A DNA stretch of 64,000 nt from Caprella mutica (GCA_947561585.1 CANNZV010000253.1:286896-350895); one strand, 5' to 3'; positions 22,840 through 38,000 are shown, counted from the stretch's first letter. Numbers and translations are program-made. Notes: generated by a model from the sequence alone, not told the origin.

Positions 22840-25800
22840 CCTTTGCTGTAGATAGATCCTTTTCTGAAGATAGATCTCTTTCTGTAGATAGATCCTTTAG
22901 ATCCTTTTCTGTAGATAGATCCATTATTGTAGATAAAACATTTGCTGTGGAAAGATCCCATACTGTAAATAGATCCTTTGCTGTAGGTAGATCCTTTGCT
23001 GTAAATAGATCCTCAGTTGTAGATAAATCCTTTTGCTGTAGATAGAACCTTGGCTATAGATAGATCCTTTACTTTAGAAAGATCACCTAATGTAGATATA
23101 TCCTTTGCTGTAGATAGATCCTTTACTGTAGATAAAACCTTTACTGTAGATAGATCCTTTGCTGTAGATAGATCCTTTGCTGTAGATAGATCCTTTGCTG
23201 TAGATAGCTCCTCTACTGTAGATAGATCCTTTGCTGTAGATAGATCCTTTGCTGTAGATAGAACTTTTGCTTTAAATAGATCTTTTGCTGTAGATAGATC
23301 TTTTACTGCTGACAGATCCTTAACTGTAGATGGATCCTTTGCTGTATATAGTTCCTTTACTGTTGATAGATCCCTTGCTGTAGATTGATCCTTTGCTGTA
23401 GATTGATCCCTTGCTGTAAATAGATCCTTTGCTGAACATAGATTCTTTGCTGAACATAGATTCTTTGTTGTAGATAGATCCTTTTCTGTATATAGATCCT
23501 TTACTGTAGATAAAACCTTTACTGTAGATAGATCCTTTGTTGTAGATAGATCCTTTGCTGTAGATAGATCCTTTGCTGTAGATAGCTCCTCTACTGTAGA
23601 TAGATCCTTTGCTGTAGATAGAGCCTTTACAGTTGATAGACTGTAGATAAATCCTTTTGCTGTAGATAGAACATTGGCTATAGTTAGATCCTTTACTGTA
23701 GAAAGATCACTCATTGTAGATAGATCCATTGCTGTAGATAGATCCTATGCTGTAGAAAGATCCTTTGCTGTAGTTAGATCCTTTGCTGTAGATTGATTCT
23801 TTGCTGTAGATAGATCCCATATTGTAGATGGATATTTTGCTGAAGATGGATCCTTTACTGTAGATAGATCCTTTGCTGTAGATAGATCCCTTGCTGTAGA
23901 TTGATCATCTAATGTAGATAGATCCTTCACTGTAGATAGATCCTTTGCTGTAGATATATCCTTTCCTGTAGATAGATCCTTTGCTGTAGATAAATTTTTT
24001 GTTGTAGGTAGATCCCTTGCTGTAGATAGATTCTTTACTGAAGATAGATTCTTTGCTGTTGATAGATCTTTTGCTGTAGATAGATCCTCTGCTGTAGATA
24101 GATCCTTTGCAGTATATAGATCTATTACTCTAGATAGATCCTTTGCTGTAGATAGATTCTTTGCTGTAGATAGATCCTTTGCTGTAGATAAATTGTTTGT
24201 TGTAGATAGATCCTTTGCTGTAGATAGATCCTTTACTGAAGATAGGTCCTTTGCTGTAGATAGATCCTCTGCTGTAGATAGATCCTTTACTGTAGATAGC
24301 TCCTTTACTGTAGATAGATTCTTTGCTGTGATAGATCCTTTGCTGTAGATAGCTACTTTACTGTAGATAGATTCTTTGCTGTAGATAGATTCTTTGTTGT
24401 AGATAGATCCTTTGCTGTAAAAAGATCTTTTGCAGTAGAAAGATCCTTTACTGTAGATAGATCTTTTGCTGTAGATGGATCTTCTGCTTTGGATAGATAC
24501 TTTGCTGTAGATAAATCTTTTGTTGTAGATAGATCCTTTGCTTTAGATAAATCCTTTGCTGTAGAGAGATCTTTTGCTGTAGATAGATCCTTTGCTGTTG
24601 ATAGATCCTTAACTGTAGATGGATCCTTTTCTGTAGATAGTTCCTTTACTGTAAATAGATCCTTTGCTGTAGGTAGATCCTTTGCTGTAAATAGATCCCT
24701 CGCCGTAGATAGATCATTTTCTGTAGATAGATCCTTTGCTGTATATAGAACCTTCGCTGTAAATAGATCCTTTTCTGTAGATAGATCCTTTTCTGTATAT
24801 AGATCCTTTACTGTAGATAAAACCTTTACTGTAGATAGATCCTTTGCTGTAGATAGATCCTTTGCTGTAGATAGATCCTTTGCTGTAGATAGCTTCTCTA
24901 CTGTAGATAGATCCTTTGCTGTAGATAGATCCTTTGCTGTAGATAGAACTTTTGCTGTAAATAGATCTTTTGCTGTAGATAGATCTTTTAGTGCTGACAG
25001 ATCCTTAACTGTAGATGGATCCTTTGCTGTATATAGTTCCTTTACTGTTGATAGATCCTTTGCTGTAGATTGATCCTTTGCTGTAGATTGATCCCTTGCT
25101 GTAAATAGATCCTTTGCTGAACATAGATTCTTTGCTGAACATAGATTCTTTGTTGTAGATAGATCCTTTGCTGTAGACAGATCCTTTGCATTAGATAGAT
25201 CCTTTACTGTAGATTGATCCTTTGCTGTAGATGGATCATTTTCTGTAGATAGATCCTTTGATGTAGATAAATCGTTTGTTGTAGATAGATCCTTTGTTGT
25301 AGATAGAGCCTTTACTGTTGATAGATCCTTTGCTGTAGATAGATGCTTAGCTTTATATAGATCCTTCGCTGTAGATAGATTTAAGATTCTTTGCTGTAAA
25401 TAAATAATTAAATCCTTTGCAGTATATAGATCCCTTTCCGTAGATAGATCCATTGCTGTAGATAGATCCTTTGCTGTGGATATATCCTTCGCTGCAGATA
25501 GAACCTTTCGTGTAAAATGATCCTTTTCTGTAGATAGATCCTTTAGATCATTTTCTGTAGATAGATCCATTACTGTAGATAAAACCTTTACTGTAGAAAG
25601 ATCCCATACTGTAAATAGATCCTTTGTTGTAGGTAGATCCTTTACTGTAAATAGATCCCTTGCTGTAGATAAATCCTTTTGCTGGAGATAGAACATTGGC
25701 TATAGATAGATCTTTTACTGTAGAAAGATCACTTAATGTAGATAGATCCTTTGCTGTAGATAGATCCTATGCTGTAGAAAGATCCTTTGCTGTAAATAGA

Positions 25801-26205
25801 TCCTTTGCTATAGATTGATTCTTTGCTGTAGATAGATCCCATATTGTAGATGGATATTTTGCTAAAGATAGATCCTTCACTGTAGATAGATCCTTTGTTG
25901 TAGATAGATCCCTTGCTGTAGATTGATCATGTAATGTAGATAGATCCTTTACTGTAGATAGATCCTTTGCTGTAGATATATCCTTTCCTGTAGATAGATC
26001 CTTTGCTGTAGATAAATTTTTTGTTGTAGATAGATCCCTTGCTGTAGATAAATCCTTTACTGAAGATAGATTCTTTGCTGTTGATAGATCCTTTGCTGTA
26101 GATAGATCCATTGCTGTAGATAGATCCTTTGCAGTAGATAGATCCTTTGCTGAAGATAGATCCTTTGCTGTAGATAGATCCTCTGCTGTAGATAAATCCT
26201 TTGCT
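22840..26205 (+). repeat. Segmental copy of 27690-31055 (offset 4,851 bp)
   Basis: The variant order over about 3.36 kb is repeated 4,851 bp downstream. The minus-strand open frames ending at 23013 and 24353 recur, about as long, ending at 27864 and 29204. Landmarks such as GATAGATTTAAGATTC (about 25375 and 30226) match. Differences include GGATCTTCTGC versus GGATCATTTGC near 24478 and 29329. Confidence 0.8.
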
Positions 26206-28469
26206 GTAGATAGCTCCTTTACTGTAGATAGATTCTTTGCTGTGATAGATCTTTTGCTGTAGATAGCTCCTTTACTGTAGACAGATTCTTTGCTGTGATA
26301 GATCCTTTGCTGTAGATAGCTCCTTTACTGTAAATAGATTCTTTGCTGTAGATAGATTTTTTGTTGTGGATAGATCCTTTGCTGTAGACAGATCTTTTGC
26401 AGTAGAAAGATCCTTTACTGTAGATAGATCCTTTGCTGTTTATGGATCATTTGCTTTAGATGGATACTTTGCTGTAGATAAATCTTTTGTTGTAGATAGA
26501 TCCTTTGCTGTAGATAAATCCTTTGCTGTAGAGAGATCTTTTGCTGTAGATAGATCCTTTGCTGTTGTTAGATCCTTAACTGTAGATAGATCCTTCTCTG
26601 AAGATAGATCCTTTTCTGTATATAGATCCTTTACTGTAGATAAAACCTTTGCTGAAGATAGATCCCAAACTGTAAATAGATCCTTTGCTGTAGGTAGATC
26701 CTTTGCTGTAGATAGATCCTTTGCTGTAGATAGATCGTTTGCTGTAGATAGATCCTTTGCTGTAGATAGATCCTTTGCTGTAGATAGCTCCTCTACTGTA
26801 GATAGATCCTTTGCTGTAGATAGATCCTTTGCTGTAGATAGAACTTTTGCTTTAAATAGATCTTTTGCTGTAGATAGATCTTTTGCTGCTGACAGATCCT
26901 TAACTGTAGATGGATCCTTTGCTGTATATAGTTCCCTTACTGTAGATAGATCTTTTGCTGTAGATTGATCCTTTGCTGTAGATAGATCCTTTGCTGTAGA
27001 TAGATCCCTTGCTGTAGATGGATCCTTTTCTGTAGAGATTTCTTTTACTGTAGATAGATCTTTTGCTGTAGATTGATCCTTTGTTATAGATAGATCCTTT
27101 GTTGTAGATAGATCCTTTTCTGTAAATAGACTCTTTGCAGAAGATTGATTCTTTGCTGTAGATAGATTCTTTGCTCTACATAGATCCTTTGCTGTAGATA
27201 TATCCTTTGCAGAAGATGTACCCTATGCAGTAGATAGATATTTTACTGTACATAGATCTTTTGCTGTGGATAGATTATTTGCTGTTGATAGATCCTTTGC
27301 TGTAGATTGATCCTTTGCTGTAGATTGATCCTTTGTTGTAGGTAGATCCTTTGCTGTGAATAGATCCCTTGCTGTAGATAAATCCATTTGCTGGAGATAG
27401 AACATTGGCTATAGATAGATCTTTTACTGTAGAAAGAACACTTAATGTAGATAGATCCTTTGCTGTAGATAGATCCTATGCTGTAGAAAGATCCTTTGCT
27501 GTAAATAGATCCTTTGCTATAGATTGATTCTTTGCTGTAGATAGATCCCATATTGTAGATGGATATTTTGCTAAAGATAGATCCTTCACTGTAGATAGAT
27601 CCTTTGCTGTAGATAGATCCCTTGCTGTAGATTGATCATCTAATGTAGATAGATCCTTTACTGTAGATAGATCCTTTGCTGTAGATATATCCTTCGCTGT
27701 AGATAGATCCTTTTCTGAAGATAGATCTCTTTCTGTAGATAGATCCTCTAGATCCTTTTCTGTAGATAGATCCATTATTGTAGATAAAACATTTGCTGTG
27801 GAAAGATCCCATACTGTAAATAGATCCTTTGCTGTAGGTAGATCCTTTGCTGTAAATAGATCCCCAGTTGTAGATAAATCCTTTTGCTGTAGATAGAACC
27901 TTGGCTATAGATAGATCCTTTACTTTAGAAAGATCACCTAATGTAGATATATCCTTTGCTGTAGATAGATCCTTTACTGTAGATAAAACCTTTACTGTAG
28001 ATAGATCCTTTGCTGTAGATAGATCCTTTGCTGTAGATAGATCCTTTGCTGTAGATAGCTCCTCTACTGTAGATAGATCCTTTGCTGTAGATAGATCCTT
28101 TGCTGTAGGTAGAACTTTTGCTTTAAATAGATCTTTTGCTGTAGATAGATCTTTTAGTGCTGACAGATCCTTAACTGTAGATGGATCCTTTGCTGTATAT
28201 AGTTCCTTTACTGTTGATAGATCCCTTGCTGTAGATTGATCCTTTGCTGTAGATTGATCCCTTGCTGTAAATAGATCCTTTGCTGAACATAGATTCTTTG
28301 CTGAACATAGATTCTTTGTTGTAGATAGATCCTTTTCTGTATATAGATCCTTTACTGTAGATAAAACCTTTACTGTAGATAGATCCTTCGTTGTAGATAG
28401 ATCCTTTGCTGTAGATAGATCCTTTGCTGTAGATAGCTCCTCTACTGTAGATAGATCCTTTGCTGTAGA

Positions 28470-31400
28470 TAGAGCCTTTGCAGTTGATAGACTGTAGATA
28501 AATCCTTTTGCTGTAGATAGAACATTGGCTATAGTTAGATCCTTTACTGTAGAAAGATCACTCATTGTAGATAGATCCATTGCTGTAGATAGATCCTATG
28601 CTGTAGAAAGATCCTTTGCTGTAGTTAGATCCTTTGCTGTAGATTGATTCTTTGCTGTAGATAGATCCCATATTGTAGATGGATATTTTGCTGAAGATAG
28701 ATCCTTTACTGTAGATAGATCCTTTGCTGTAGATAGATCCCTTGCTGTAGATTGATCATCTAATGTAGATAGATCCTTTACTGTAGATAGATCCTTTGCT
28801 GTAGATATATCCTTTCCTGTAGATAGATCCTTTGCTGTAGATAAATTTTTTGTTGTAGGTAGATCCCTTGCTGTAGATAGATCCTTTACTGAAGATAGAT
28901 TTTTTGCTGTTGATAGATCTTTTGCTGTAGATAGATCCTTTGCTGTAGATAGATCCTTTGCAGTATATAGATCTATTACTCTAGATAGATCCTTTGCTGT
29001 AGATAGATTCTTTGCTGTAGATAGATCCTTTGCTGTAGATAAATTGTTTGTTGTAGATAGATCCTTTGCTGTAGATAGATCCTTTACTGAAGATAGGTCC
29101 TTTGCTGTAGATAGATCCTCTGCTGTAGATAGATCCTTTACTGTAGATAGCTCCTTTACTGTAGATAGATTATTTGCTGTGATAGATCCTTTGCTGTAGA
29201 TAGCTACTTTACTGTAGATAGATTCTTTGCTGTAGATAGATTCTTTGTTGTAGATAGATCCTTTGCTGTAAAAAGATCTTTTGCAGTAGAAAGATCCTTT
29301 ACTATAGATAGATCTTTTGCTGTAGATGGATCATTTGCTTTGGATAGATACTTTGCTGTAGATAAATCTTTTGTTGTAGATAGATCCTTTGCTGTAGATA
29401 AATCCTTTGCTGTAGAGAGATCTTTTGCTGTAGATAGATCCTTTGCTGTTGATAGATCCTTAACTGTAGATGGATCCTTTTCTGTAGATAGTTCCTTTAC
29501 TGTAAATAGATCCTTTGCTGTAGGTAGATCCTTTGCTGTAAATAGATCCCTCGCCGTAGATAGATCATTTTCTGTAGATAGATCCTTTGCTGTATATAGA
29601 ACCTTCGCTGTAAATAGATCCTTTTCTGTAGATAGATCCTTTTCTGTATATAGATCCTTTACTGTAGATAAAACCTTTACTGTAGATAGATCCTTTGCTG
29701 TAGATAGATCCTTTGCTGTAGATAGATCCTTTGCTGTAGATAGCTTCTCTACTGTAGATAGATCCTTTGCTGTAGATAGATCCTTTGCTGTAGATAGAAC
29801 TTTTGCTGTAAATAGATCTTTTGCTGTAGATAGATCTTTTAGTGCTGACAGATCCTTAACTGTAGATGGATCCTTTGCTGTATATAGTTCCTTTACTGTT
29901 GATAGATCCTTTGCTGTAGATTGATCCTTTGCTGTAGATTGATCCCTTGCTGTAAATAGATCCTTTGCTGAACATAGATTCTTTGCTGAACATAGATTCT
30001 TTGTTGTAGATAGATCCTTTGCTGTAGACAGATCCTTTGCATTAGATAGATCCTTTACTGTAGATTGATCCTTTGCTGTAGATGGATCATTTTCTGTAGA
30101 TAGAACCTTTGCTGTAGATAAATCGTTTGTTGTAGATAGATCCTTTGTTGTAGATAGAGCCTTTACTGTTGATAGATCCTTTGCTGTAGATAGATGCTTA
30201 GCTTTATATAGATCCTTCGCTGTAGATAGATTTAAGATTCTTTGCTGTAAATAAATAATTAAATCCTTTGCCGTATATAGATCCCTTTCCGTAGATAGAT
30301 CCATTGCTGTAGATAGATCCTTTGCTGTGGATATATCCTTCGCTGCAGATAGAACCTTTCGTGTAAAATGATCCTTTTCTGTAGATAGATCCTTTAGATC
30401 ATTTTCTGTAGATAGATCCATTACTGTAGATAAAACCTTTACTGTAGAAAGATCCCATACTGTAAATAGATCCTTTGTTGTAGGTAGATCCTTTACTGTA
30501 AATAGATCCCTTGCTGTAGATAAATCCTTTTGCTGGAGATAGAACATTGGCTATAGATAGATCTTTTACTGTAGAAAGATCACTTAATGTAGATAGATCC
30601 TTTGCTGTAGATAGATCCTATGCTGTAGAAAGATCCTTTGCTGTAAATAGATCCTTTGCTATAGATTGATTCTTTGCTGTAGATAGATCCCATATTGTAG
30701 ATGGATATTTTGCTAAAGATAGATCCTTCACTGTAGATAGATCCTTTGTTGTAGATAGATCCCTTGCTGTAGATTGATCATCTAATGTAGATAGATCCTT
30801 TACTGTAGATAGATCCTTTGCTGTAGATATATCCTTTCCTGTAGATAGATCCTTTGCTGTAGATAAATTTTTTGTTGTAGATAGATCCCTTGCTGTAGAT
30901 AAATCCTTTACTGAAGATAGATTCTTTGCTGTTGATAGATCCTTTGCTGTAGATAGATCCATTGCTGTAGATAGATCCTTTGCAGTAGATAGATCCTTTG
31001 CTGAAGATAGATCCTTTGCTGTAGATAGATCCTCTGCTGTAGATAAATCCTTTGCTGTAAATAGAGCCTTTACATTTGATAGACTGTAGATAAATCCTTT
31101 TGCTGTAGATAGAACATTGGCTATAGTTAGATCCTTTACTGTAGAAAGATCACTCATTGTAGATAGATCCATTGCTGTAGATAGATCCTATGCTGTAGAA
31201 AGATCCTTTGCTGTAGTTAGATCCTTTGCTGTAGATTGATTCTTTGCTGTAGATAGATCCCATATTGTAGATGGATATTTTGCTGAAGATAGATCCTTTA
31301 CTGTAGATAGATCCTTTGCTGTAGATAGATCCCTTGCTGTAGATTGATCATCTAATGTAGATAGATCCTTTACTGTAGATAGATCCTTTGCTGTAGATAT

Positions 31401-34400
31401 ATCCTTTCCTGTAGATAGATCCTTTGCTGTAGATAATTTTTTTGTTGTAGGTAGATCCCTTGCTGTAGATAGATCCTTTACTGAAGATAGATTCTTTGCT
31501 GTTGATAGATCTTTTGCTGTAGATAGATCCTTTGCTGTAGATAGATCCTTTGCAGTATATAGATCTATTACTCTAGATAGATCCTTTGCTGTAGATAGAT
31601 TCTTTGCTGTAGATAGATCCTTTGCCGTAGATAAATTGTTTGTTGTAGATAGATCCTTTGCTGTAGATAGATCCTTTACTGAAGATAGGTCCTTTGCTGT
31701 AGATAGATCCTCTGCTGTAGATAGATCCTTTACTGTAGATAGCTCCTTTACTGTAGATAGATTCTTTGCTGTGATAGATCCTTTGCTGTAGATAGCTACT
31801 TTACTGTACATAGATTCTTTGCTGTAGATAGATTCTTTGTTGTAGATAGATCCTTTGCTGTAAAAAGATCTTTTGCAGTAGAAAGATCCTTTACTGTAGA
31901 TAGATCTTTTGCTGTAGATGGATCATTTGCTTTGGATAGATACTTTGCTGTAGATAAATCTTTTGTTGTAGATAGATCCTTTGCTGTAGATAAATCCTTT
32001 GCTGTAGAGAGATCTTTTGCTGTAGATAGATCCTTTTCTGTTGATAGATCCTTAACTGTAGATGGATCCTTTTCTGTAGATAGTTCCTTTACTGTAAATA
32101 GATCCTTTGCTGTAGGTAGATCCTTTGCTGTAAATAGATCCCTCGCCGTAGATAGATCATTTTCTGTAGATAGATCCTTTGCTGTATATAGAACCTTCGC
32201 TGTAAATAGATCCTTTTCTGTAGATAGATCCTTTTCTGTATATAGATCCTTTACTGTAGATAAAACCTTTACTGTAGATAGATCCGTTGCTGTAGATAGA
32301 TCCTTTGCTGTAGATAGATCCTTTGCTGTAGATAGCTTCTCTACTGTAGATAGATCCTTTGCTGTAGATAGATCCTTTGCTGTAGATAGAACTTTTGCTG
32401 TAAATAGATCTTTTGCTGTAGATAGATCTTTTAGTGCTGACAGATCCTTAACTGTAGATGGATCCTTTGCTGTATATAGTTCCTTTACTGTTGATAGATC
32501 CTTTGCTGTAGATTGATCCTTTGCTGTAGATTGATCCCTTGCTGTAAATAGATCCTTTGCTGAACATTGATTCTTTGCTGAACATAGATTCTTTGTTGTA
32601 GATAGATCCTTTGCTGTAGACAGATCCTTTGCATTAGATAGATCCTTTACAGTAGATTGATCCTTTGCTGTAGATGGATCATTTTCTGTAGATAGATCCT
32701 TTGCTGTAGATAAATCGTTTGTTGTAGATAGATCCTTTGTTGTAGATAGAGCCTTTACTGTTGATAGATCCTTTGCTGTAGATAGATGCTTAGCTTTATA
32801 TAGATCCTTCGCTGTAGATAGATTTAAGATTCTTTGCTGTAAATAAATAATTAAATCCTTTGCCGTATATAGATCCCTTTCCGTAGATAGATCCATTGCT
32901 GTAGATAGATCCTTTGCTGTGGATATATCCTTCGCTGCAGATAGAACCTTTCGTGTAAAATGATCCTTTTCTGTAGATAGATCCTTTAGATCATTTTCTG
33001 TAGATAGATCCATTACTGTAGATAAAACCTTTACTGTAGAAAGATCCCATACTGTAAATAGATCCTTTGTTGTAGGTAGATCCTTTACTGTAAATAGATC
33101 CCTTGCTGTAGATAAATCCTTTTGCTGGAGATAGAACATTGGCTATAGATAGATCTTTTACTGTAGAAAGATCACTTAATGTAGATAGATCCTTTGCTGT
33201 AGATAGATCCTATGCTGTAGAAAGATCCTTTGCTGTAAATAGATCCTTTGCTATAGATTGATTCTTTGCTGTAGATAGATCCCATATTGTAGATGGATAT
33301 TTTGCTAAAGATAGATCCTTCACTGTAGATAGATCCTTTGTTGTAGATAGATCCCTTGCTGTAGATTGATCATCTAATGTAGATAGATCCTTTACTGTAG
33401 ATAGATCCTTTGCTGTAGATATATCCTTTCCTGTAGATAGATCCTTTGCTGTAGATAAATTTTTTGTTGTAGATAGATCCCTTGCTGTAGATAAATCCTT
33501 TACTGAAGATAGATTCTTTGCTGTTGATAGATCCTTTGCTGTAGATAGATCCATTGCTGTAGATAGATCCTTTGCAGTAGATAGATCCTTTGCTGAAGAT
33601 AGATCCTTTGCTGTAGATAGATCCTCTGCTGTAGATAAATCCTTTGCTGTAAATAGAGCCTTTACATTTGATAGACTGTAGATAAATCCTTTTGCTGTAG
33701 ATAGAACATTGGCTATAGTTAGATCCTTTACTGTAGAAAGATCACTCATTGTAGATAGATCCATTGCTGTAGATAGATCCTATGCTGTAGAAAGATCCTT
33801 TGCTGTAGTTAGATCCTTTGCTGTAGATTGATTCTTTGCTGTAGATAGATCCCATATTGTAGATGGATATTTTGCTGAAGATAGATCCTTTACTGTAGAT
33901 AGATCCTTTGCTGTAGATAGATCCCTTGCTGTAGATTGATCATCTAATGTAGATAGATCCTTTACTGTAGATAGATCCTTTGCTGTAGATATATCCTTTC
34001 CTGTAGATAGATCCTTTGCTGTAGATAAATTTTTTGTTGTAGGTAGATCCCTTGCTGTAGATAGATCCTTTACTGAAGATAGATTCTTTGCTGTTGATAG
34101 ATCTTTTGCTGTAGATAGATCCTTTGCTGTAGATAGATCCTTTGCAGTATATAGATCTATTACTCTAGATAGATCCTTTGCTGTAGATAGATTCTTTGCT
34201 GTAGATAGATCCTTTGCCGTAGATAAATTGTTTGTTGTAGATAGATCCTTTGCTGTAGATAGATCCTTTACTGAAGATAGGTCCTTTGCTGTAGATAGAT
34301 CCTCTGCTGTAGATAGATCCTTTACTGTAGATAGCTCCTTTACTGTAGATAGATTCTTTGCTGTGATAGATCCTTTGCTGTAGATAGCTACTTTACTGTA

Positions 34401-36245
34401 CATAGATTCTTTGCTGTAGATAGATTCTTTGTTGTAGATAGATCCTTTGCTGTAAAAAGATCTTTTGCAGTAGAAAGATCCTTTACTGTAGATAGATCTT
34501 TTGCTGTAGATGGATCATTTGCTTTGGATAGATACTTTGCTGTAGATAAATCTTTTGTTGTAGATAGATCCTTTGCTGTAGATAAATCCTTTGCTGTAGA
34601 GAGATCTTTTGCTGTAGATAGATCCTTTTCTGTTGATAGATCCTTAACTGTAGATGGATCCTTTTCTGTAGATAGTTCCTTTACTGTAAATAGATCCTTT
34701 GCTGTAGGTAGATCCTTTGCTGTAAATAGATCCCTCGCCGTAGATAGATCATTTTCTGTAGATAGATCCTTTGCTGTATATAGAACCTTCGCTGTAAATA
34801 GATCCTTTTCTGTAGATAGATCCTTTTCTGTATATAGATCCTTTACTGTAGATAAAACCTTTACTGTAGATAGATCCGTTGTTGTAGATAGATCCTTTGC
34901 TGTAGATAGATCCTTTGCTGTAGATAGCTTCTCTACTGTAGATAGATCCTTTGCTGTAGATAGATCCTTTGCTGTAGATAGAACTTTTGCTGTAAATAGA
35001 TCTTTTGCTGTAGATAGATCTTTTAGTGCTGACAGATCCTTAACTGTAGATGGATCCTTTGCTGTATATAGTTCCTTTACTGTTGATAGATCCTTTGCTG
35101 TAGATTGATCCTTTGCTGTAGATTGATCCCTTGCTGTAAATAGATCCTTTGCTGAACATTGATTCTTTGCTGAACATAGATTCTTTGTTGTAGATAGATC
35201 CTTTGCTGTAGACAGATCCTTTGCATTAGATAGATCCTTTACAGTAGATTGATCCTTTGCTGTAGATGGATCATTTTCTGTAGATAGATCCTTTGCTGTA
35301 GATAAATCGTTTGTTGTAGATAGATCCTTTGTTGTAGATAGAGCCTTTACTGTTGATAGATCCTTTGCTGTAGATAGATGCTTAGCTTTATATAGATCCT
35401 TCGCTGTAGATAGATTTAAGATTCTTTGCTGTAAATAAACAATTAAATCCTTTGCCGTATATAGATCCCTTTCCGTAGATAGATCCATTGCTGTAGATAG
35501 ATCCTTTGCTGTGGATATATCCTTCGCTGCAGATAGAACCTTTCGTGTAAAATGATCCTTTTCTGTAGATAGATCCTTTAGATCATTTTCTGTAGATAGA
35601 TCCATTACTGTAGATAAAACCTTTACTGTAGAAAGATCCCATACTGTAAATAGATCCTTTGTTGTAGGTAGATCCTTTACTGTAAATAGATCCCTTGCTG
35701 TAGATAAATCCTTTTGCTGGAGATAGAACATTGGCTATAGATAGATCTTTTTCTGTAGAAAGATCACTTAATGTAGATAGATCCTTTGCTGTAGATAGAT
35801 CCTATGCTGTAGAAAGATCCTTTGCTGTAAATAGATCCTTTGCTATAGATTGATTCTTTGCTGTAGATAGATCCCATATTGTAGATGGATATTTTGCTAA
35901 AGATAGATCCTTCACTGTAGATAGATCCTTTGCTGTAGATAGATCCCTTGCTGTAGATTGATCATCTAATGTAGATAGATCCTTTACTGTAGATAGATCC
36001 TTTGCTGTAGATATATCCTTTCCTGTAGATAGATCCTTTGCTGTAGATAAATTTTTTGTTGTAGATAGATCCCTTGCTGTAGATAAATCCTTTACTGAAG
36101 ATAGATTCTTTGCTGTTGATAGATCCCTTGCTGTAGATAGATCCATTGCTGTAGATAGATCCTTTGCAGTAGATAGATCCTTTGCTGAAGATAGATCCTT
36201 TGCTGTAGATAGATCCTCTGCTGTAGATAAATCCTTTGCTGTAGA
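28470..36245 (+). repeat. Triplicated 2,592-bp higher-order repeat (144 units x 3)
   Basis: There are three consecutive copies, about 28470-31061, 31062-33653 and 33654-36245. The period is 144 x 18 bp. Copies 2 and 3 are nearly identical: over a 447-codon stretch only two residues differ in the minus-strand frame. They also share private variants absent from copy 1, such as GATCCGTTG (32282 and 34874) and TACATAGATTC (31806 and 34398). They are therefore the youngest pair here. Copy 3 runs into a different context after about 36240. Confidence 0.9.
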
Positions 36246-38000
36246 TAGCTCCTTTACTGTAGATAGATTCTTTGCTGTGATAGATCTTTTGCTGTAGATA
36301 GCTCCTTTACTGTAGACAGATTCTTTGCTGTGATAGATCCTTTGCTGTAGATAGCTCCTTTACTGTAAATAGATTCTTTGCTGTAGATAGATTCTTTGTT
36401 GTAGATAGATCCTTTGCTGTAGACAGATCTTTTGCAGTAGAAAGATCCTTTACTGTAGATAGATCCTTTGCTGTTTATGGATCATTTGCTTTAGATGGAT
36501 ACTTTGCTGTAGATAAATCTTTTGTTGTAGATAGATCCTTTGCTGTAGATAAATCCTTTGCTGTAGAGAGATCTTTTGCTGTAGATAGATCCTTTGCTGT
36601 TGATAGATCCTTAACTGTAGATAGATCCTTCTCTGAAGATAGATCCTTTTCTGTATATAGATCCTTTACTGTAGATAAAACCTTTGCTGAAGATAGATCC
36701 CAAACTGTAAATAGATCCTTTGCTGTAGGTAGATCCTTTGCTGTAGATAGATCCTTTGCTGTAGATAGATCGTTTGCTGTAGATAGATCCTTTGCTGTAG
36801 ATAGATCCTTTGCTGTAGATAGCTCCTCTACTGTAGATAGATCCTTTGCTGTAGATAGATCCTTTGCTGTAGATAGAACTTTTGCTTTAAATAGATCTTT
36901 TGCTGTAGATAGATCTTTTGCTGCTGACAGATCCTTAACTGTAGATGGATCCTTTGCTGTATATAGTTCCCTTACTGTAGATAGATCTTTTGCTGTAGAT
37001 TGATCCTTTGCTGTAGATAGATCCTTTGCTGTAGATAGATCCTTTGCTGTAGATGGATCCTTTTCTGTAGAGATTTCTTTTACTGTAGATAGATCTTTTG
37101 CTGTAGATTGATCCTTTGTTATAGATAGATCCTTTGTTGTAGATAGATCCTTTTCTGTAAATAGACTCTTTGCAGAAGATTGATTCCTTGCTGTAGATAG
37201 ATTCTTTGCTCTACATAGATCCTTTGCTGTAGATATATCCTTTGCAGAAGATGTATCCTATGCAGTAGATAGATCTTTTACTGTACATAGATCTTTTGCT
37301 GTGGATAGATTATTTGCTGTTGATAGATCCTTTGCTGTAGATTGATCCTTTGCTGTAGATTGATCCTTTGTTGTAGGTAGATCCTTTGCTGTAAATAGAT
37401 CCCTTGCTGTAGATAAATCCTTTTGCTGGAGATAGAACATTGGCTATAGATAGATCTTTTACTGTAGAAAGAACACTTAATGTAGATAGGTCCTTTGCTG
37501 TAGATAGATCCTATGCTGTAGAAAGATCCTTTGCTGTAAATAGATCCTTTGATATAGATTGATTCTTTGCTGTAGATAGATCCCATATTGTAGATGGATA
37601 TTTTGCTAAAGATAGATCCTTCACTGTAGATAGATCCTTTGCTGTAGATAGATCCCTTGCTGTAGATTGATCATCTAATGTAGATAGATCCTTTAAAGTA
37701 GATAGATCCTTTGCTGTAGATATATCCTTCGCTGTAGATAGATCCTTTTCTGAAGATAGATCTCTTTCTGTAGATAGATCCTCTAGATCCTTTTCTGTAG
37801 ATAGATCCATTATTGTAGATAAAACATTTGCTGTGGAAAGATCCCATACTGTAAATAGATCCTTTGCTGTAGGTAGATCCTTTGCTGTAAATAGATCCCC
37901 AGTTGTGGATAAATCCTTTTGCTGTAGATAGAACCTTGGCTATAGATAGATCCTTTACTTTAGAAAGATCACCTAATGTGGATATATCCTTTGCTGTAAA
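34388..38000 (+). repeat. Segmental copy of 24353-27965 (offset 10,035 bp)
   Basis: The unit order from 24353 to about 27965 is found again 10,035 bp downstream. Four minus-strand open frames ending at 24353, 25767, 27243 and 27476 have equal-length partners ending at 34388, 35802, 37278 and 37511. Similarity stops after the AAAGATCACCTAATG landmark (27930 and 37965). The third 2,592-bp copy is thus flanked on its right by the same context that follows the 24-26 kb copy. Confidence 0.78.
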
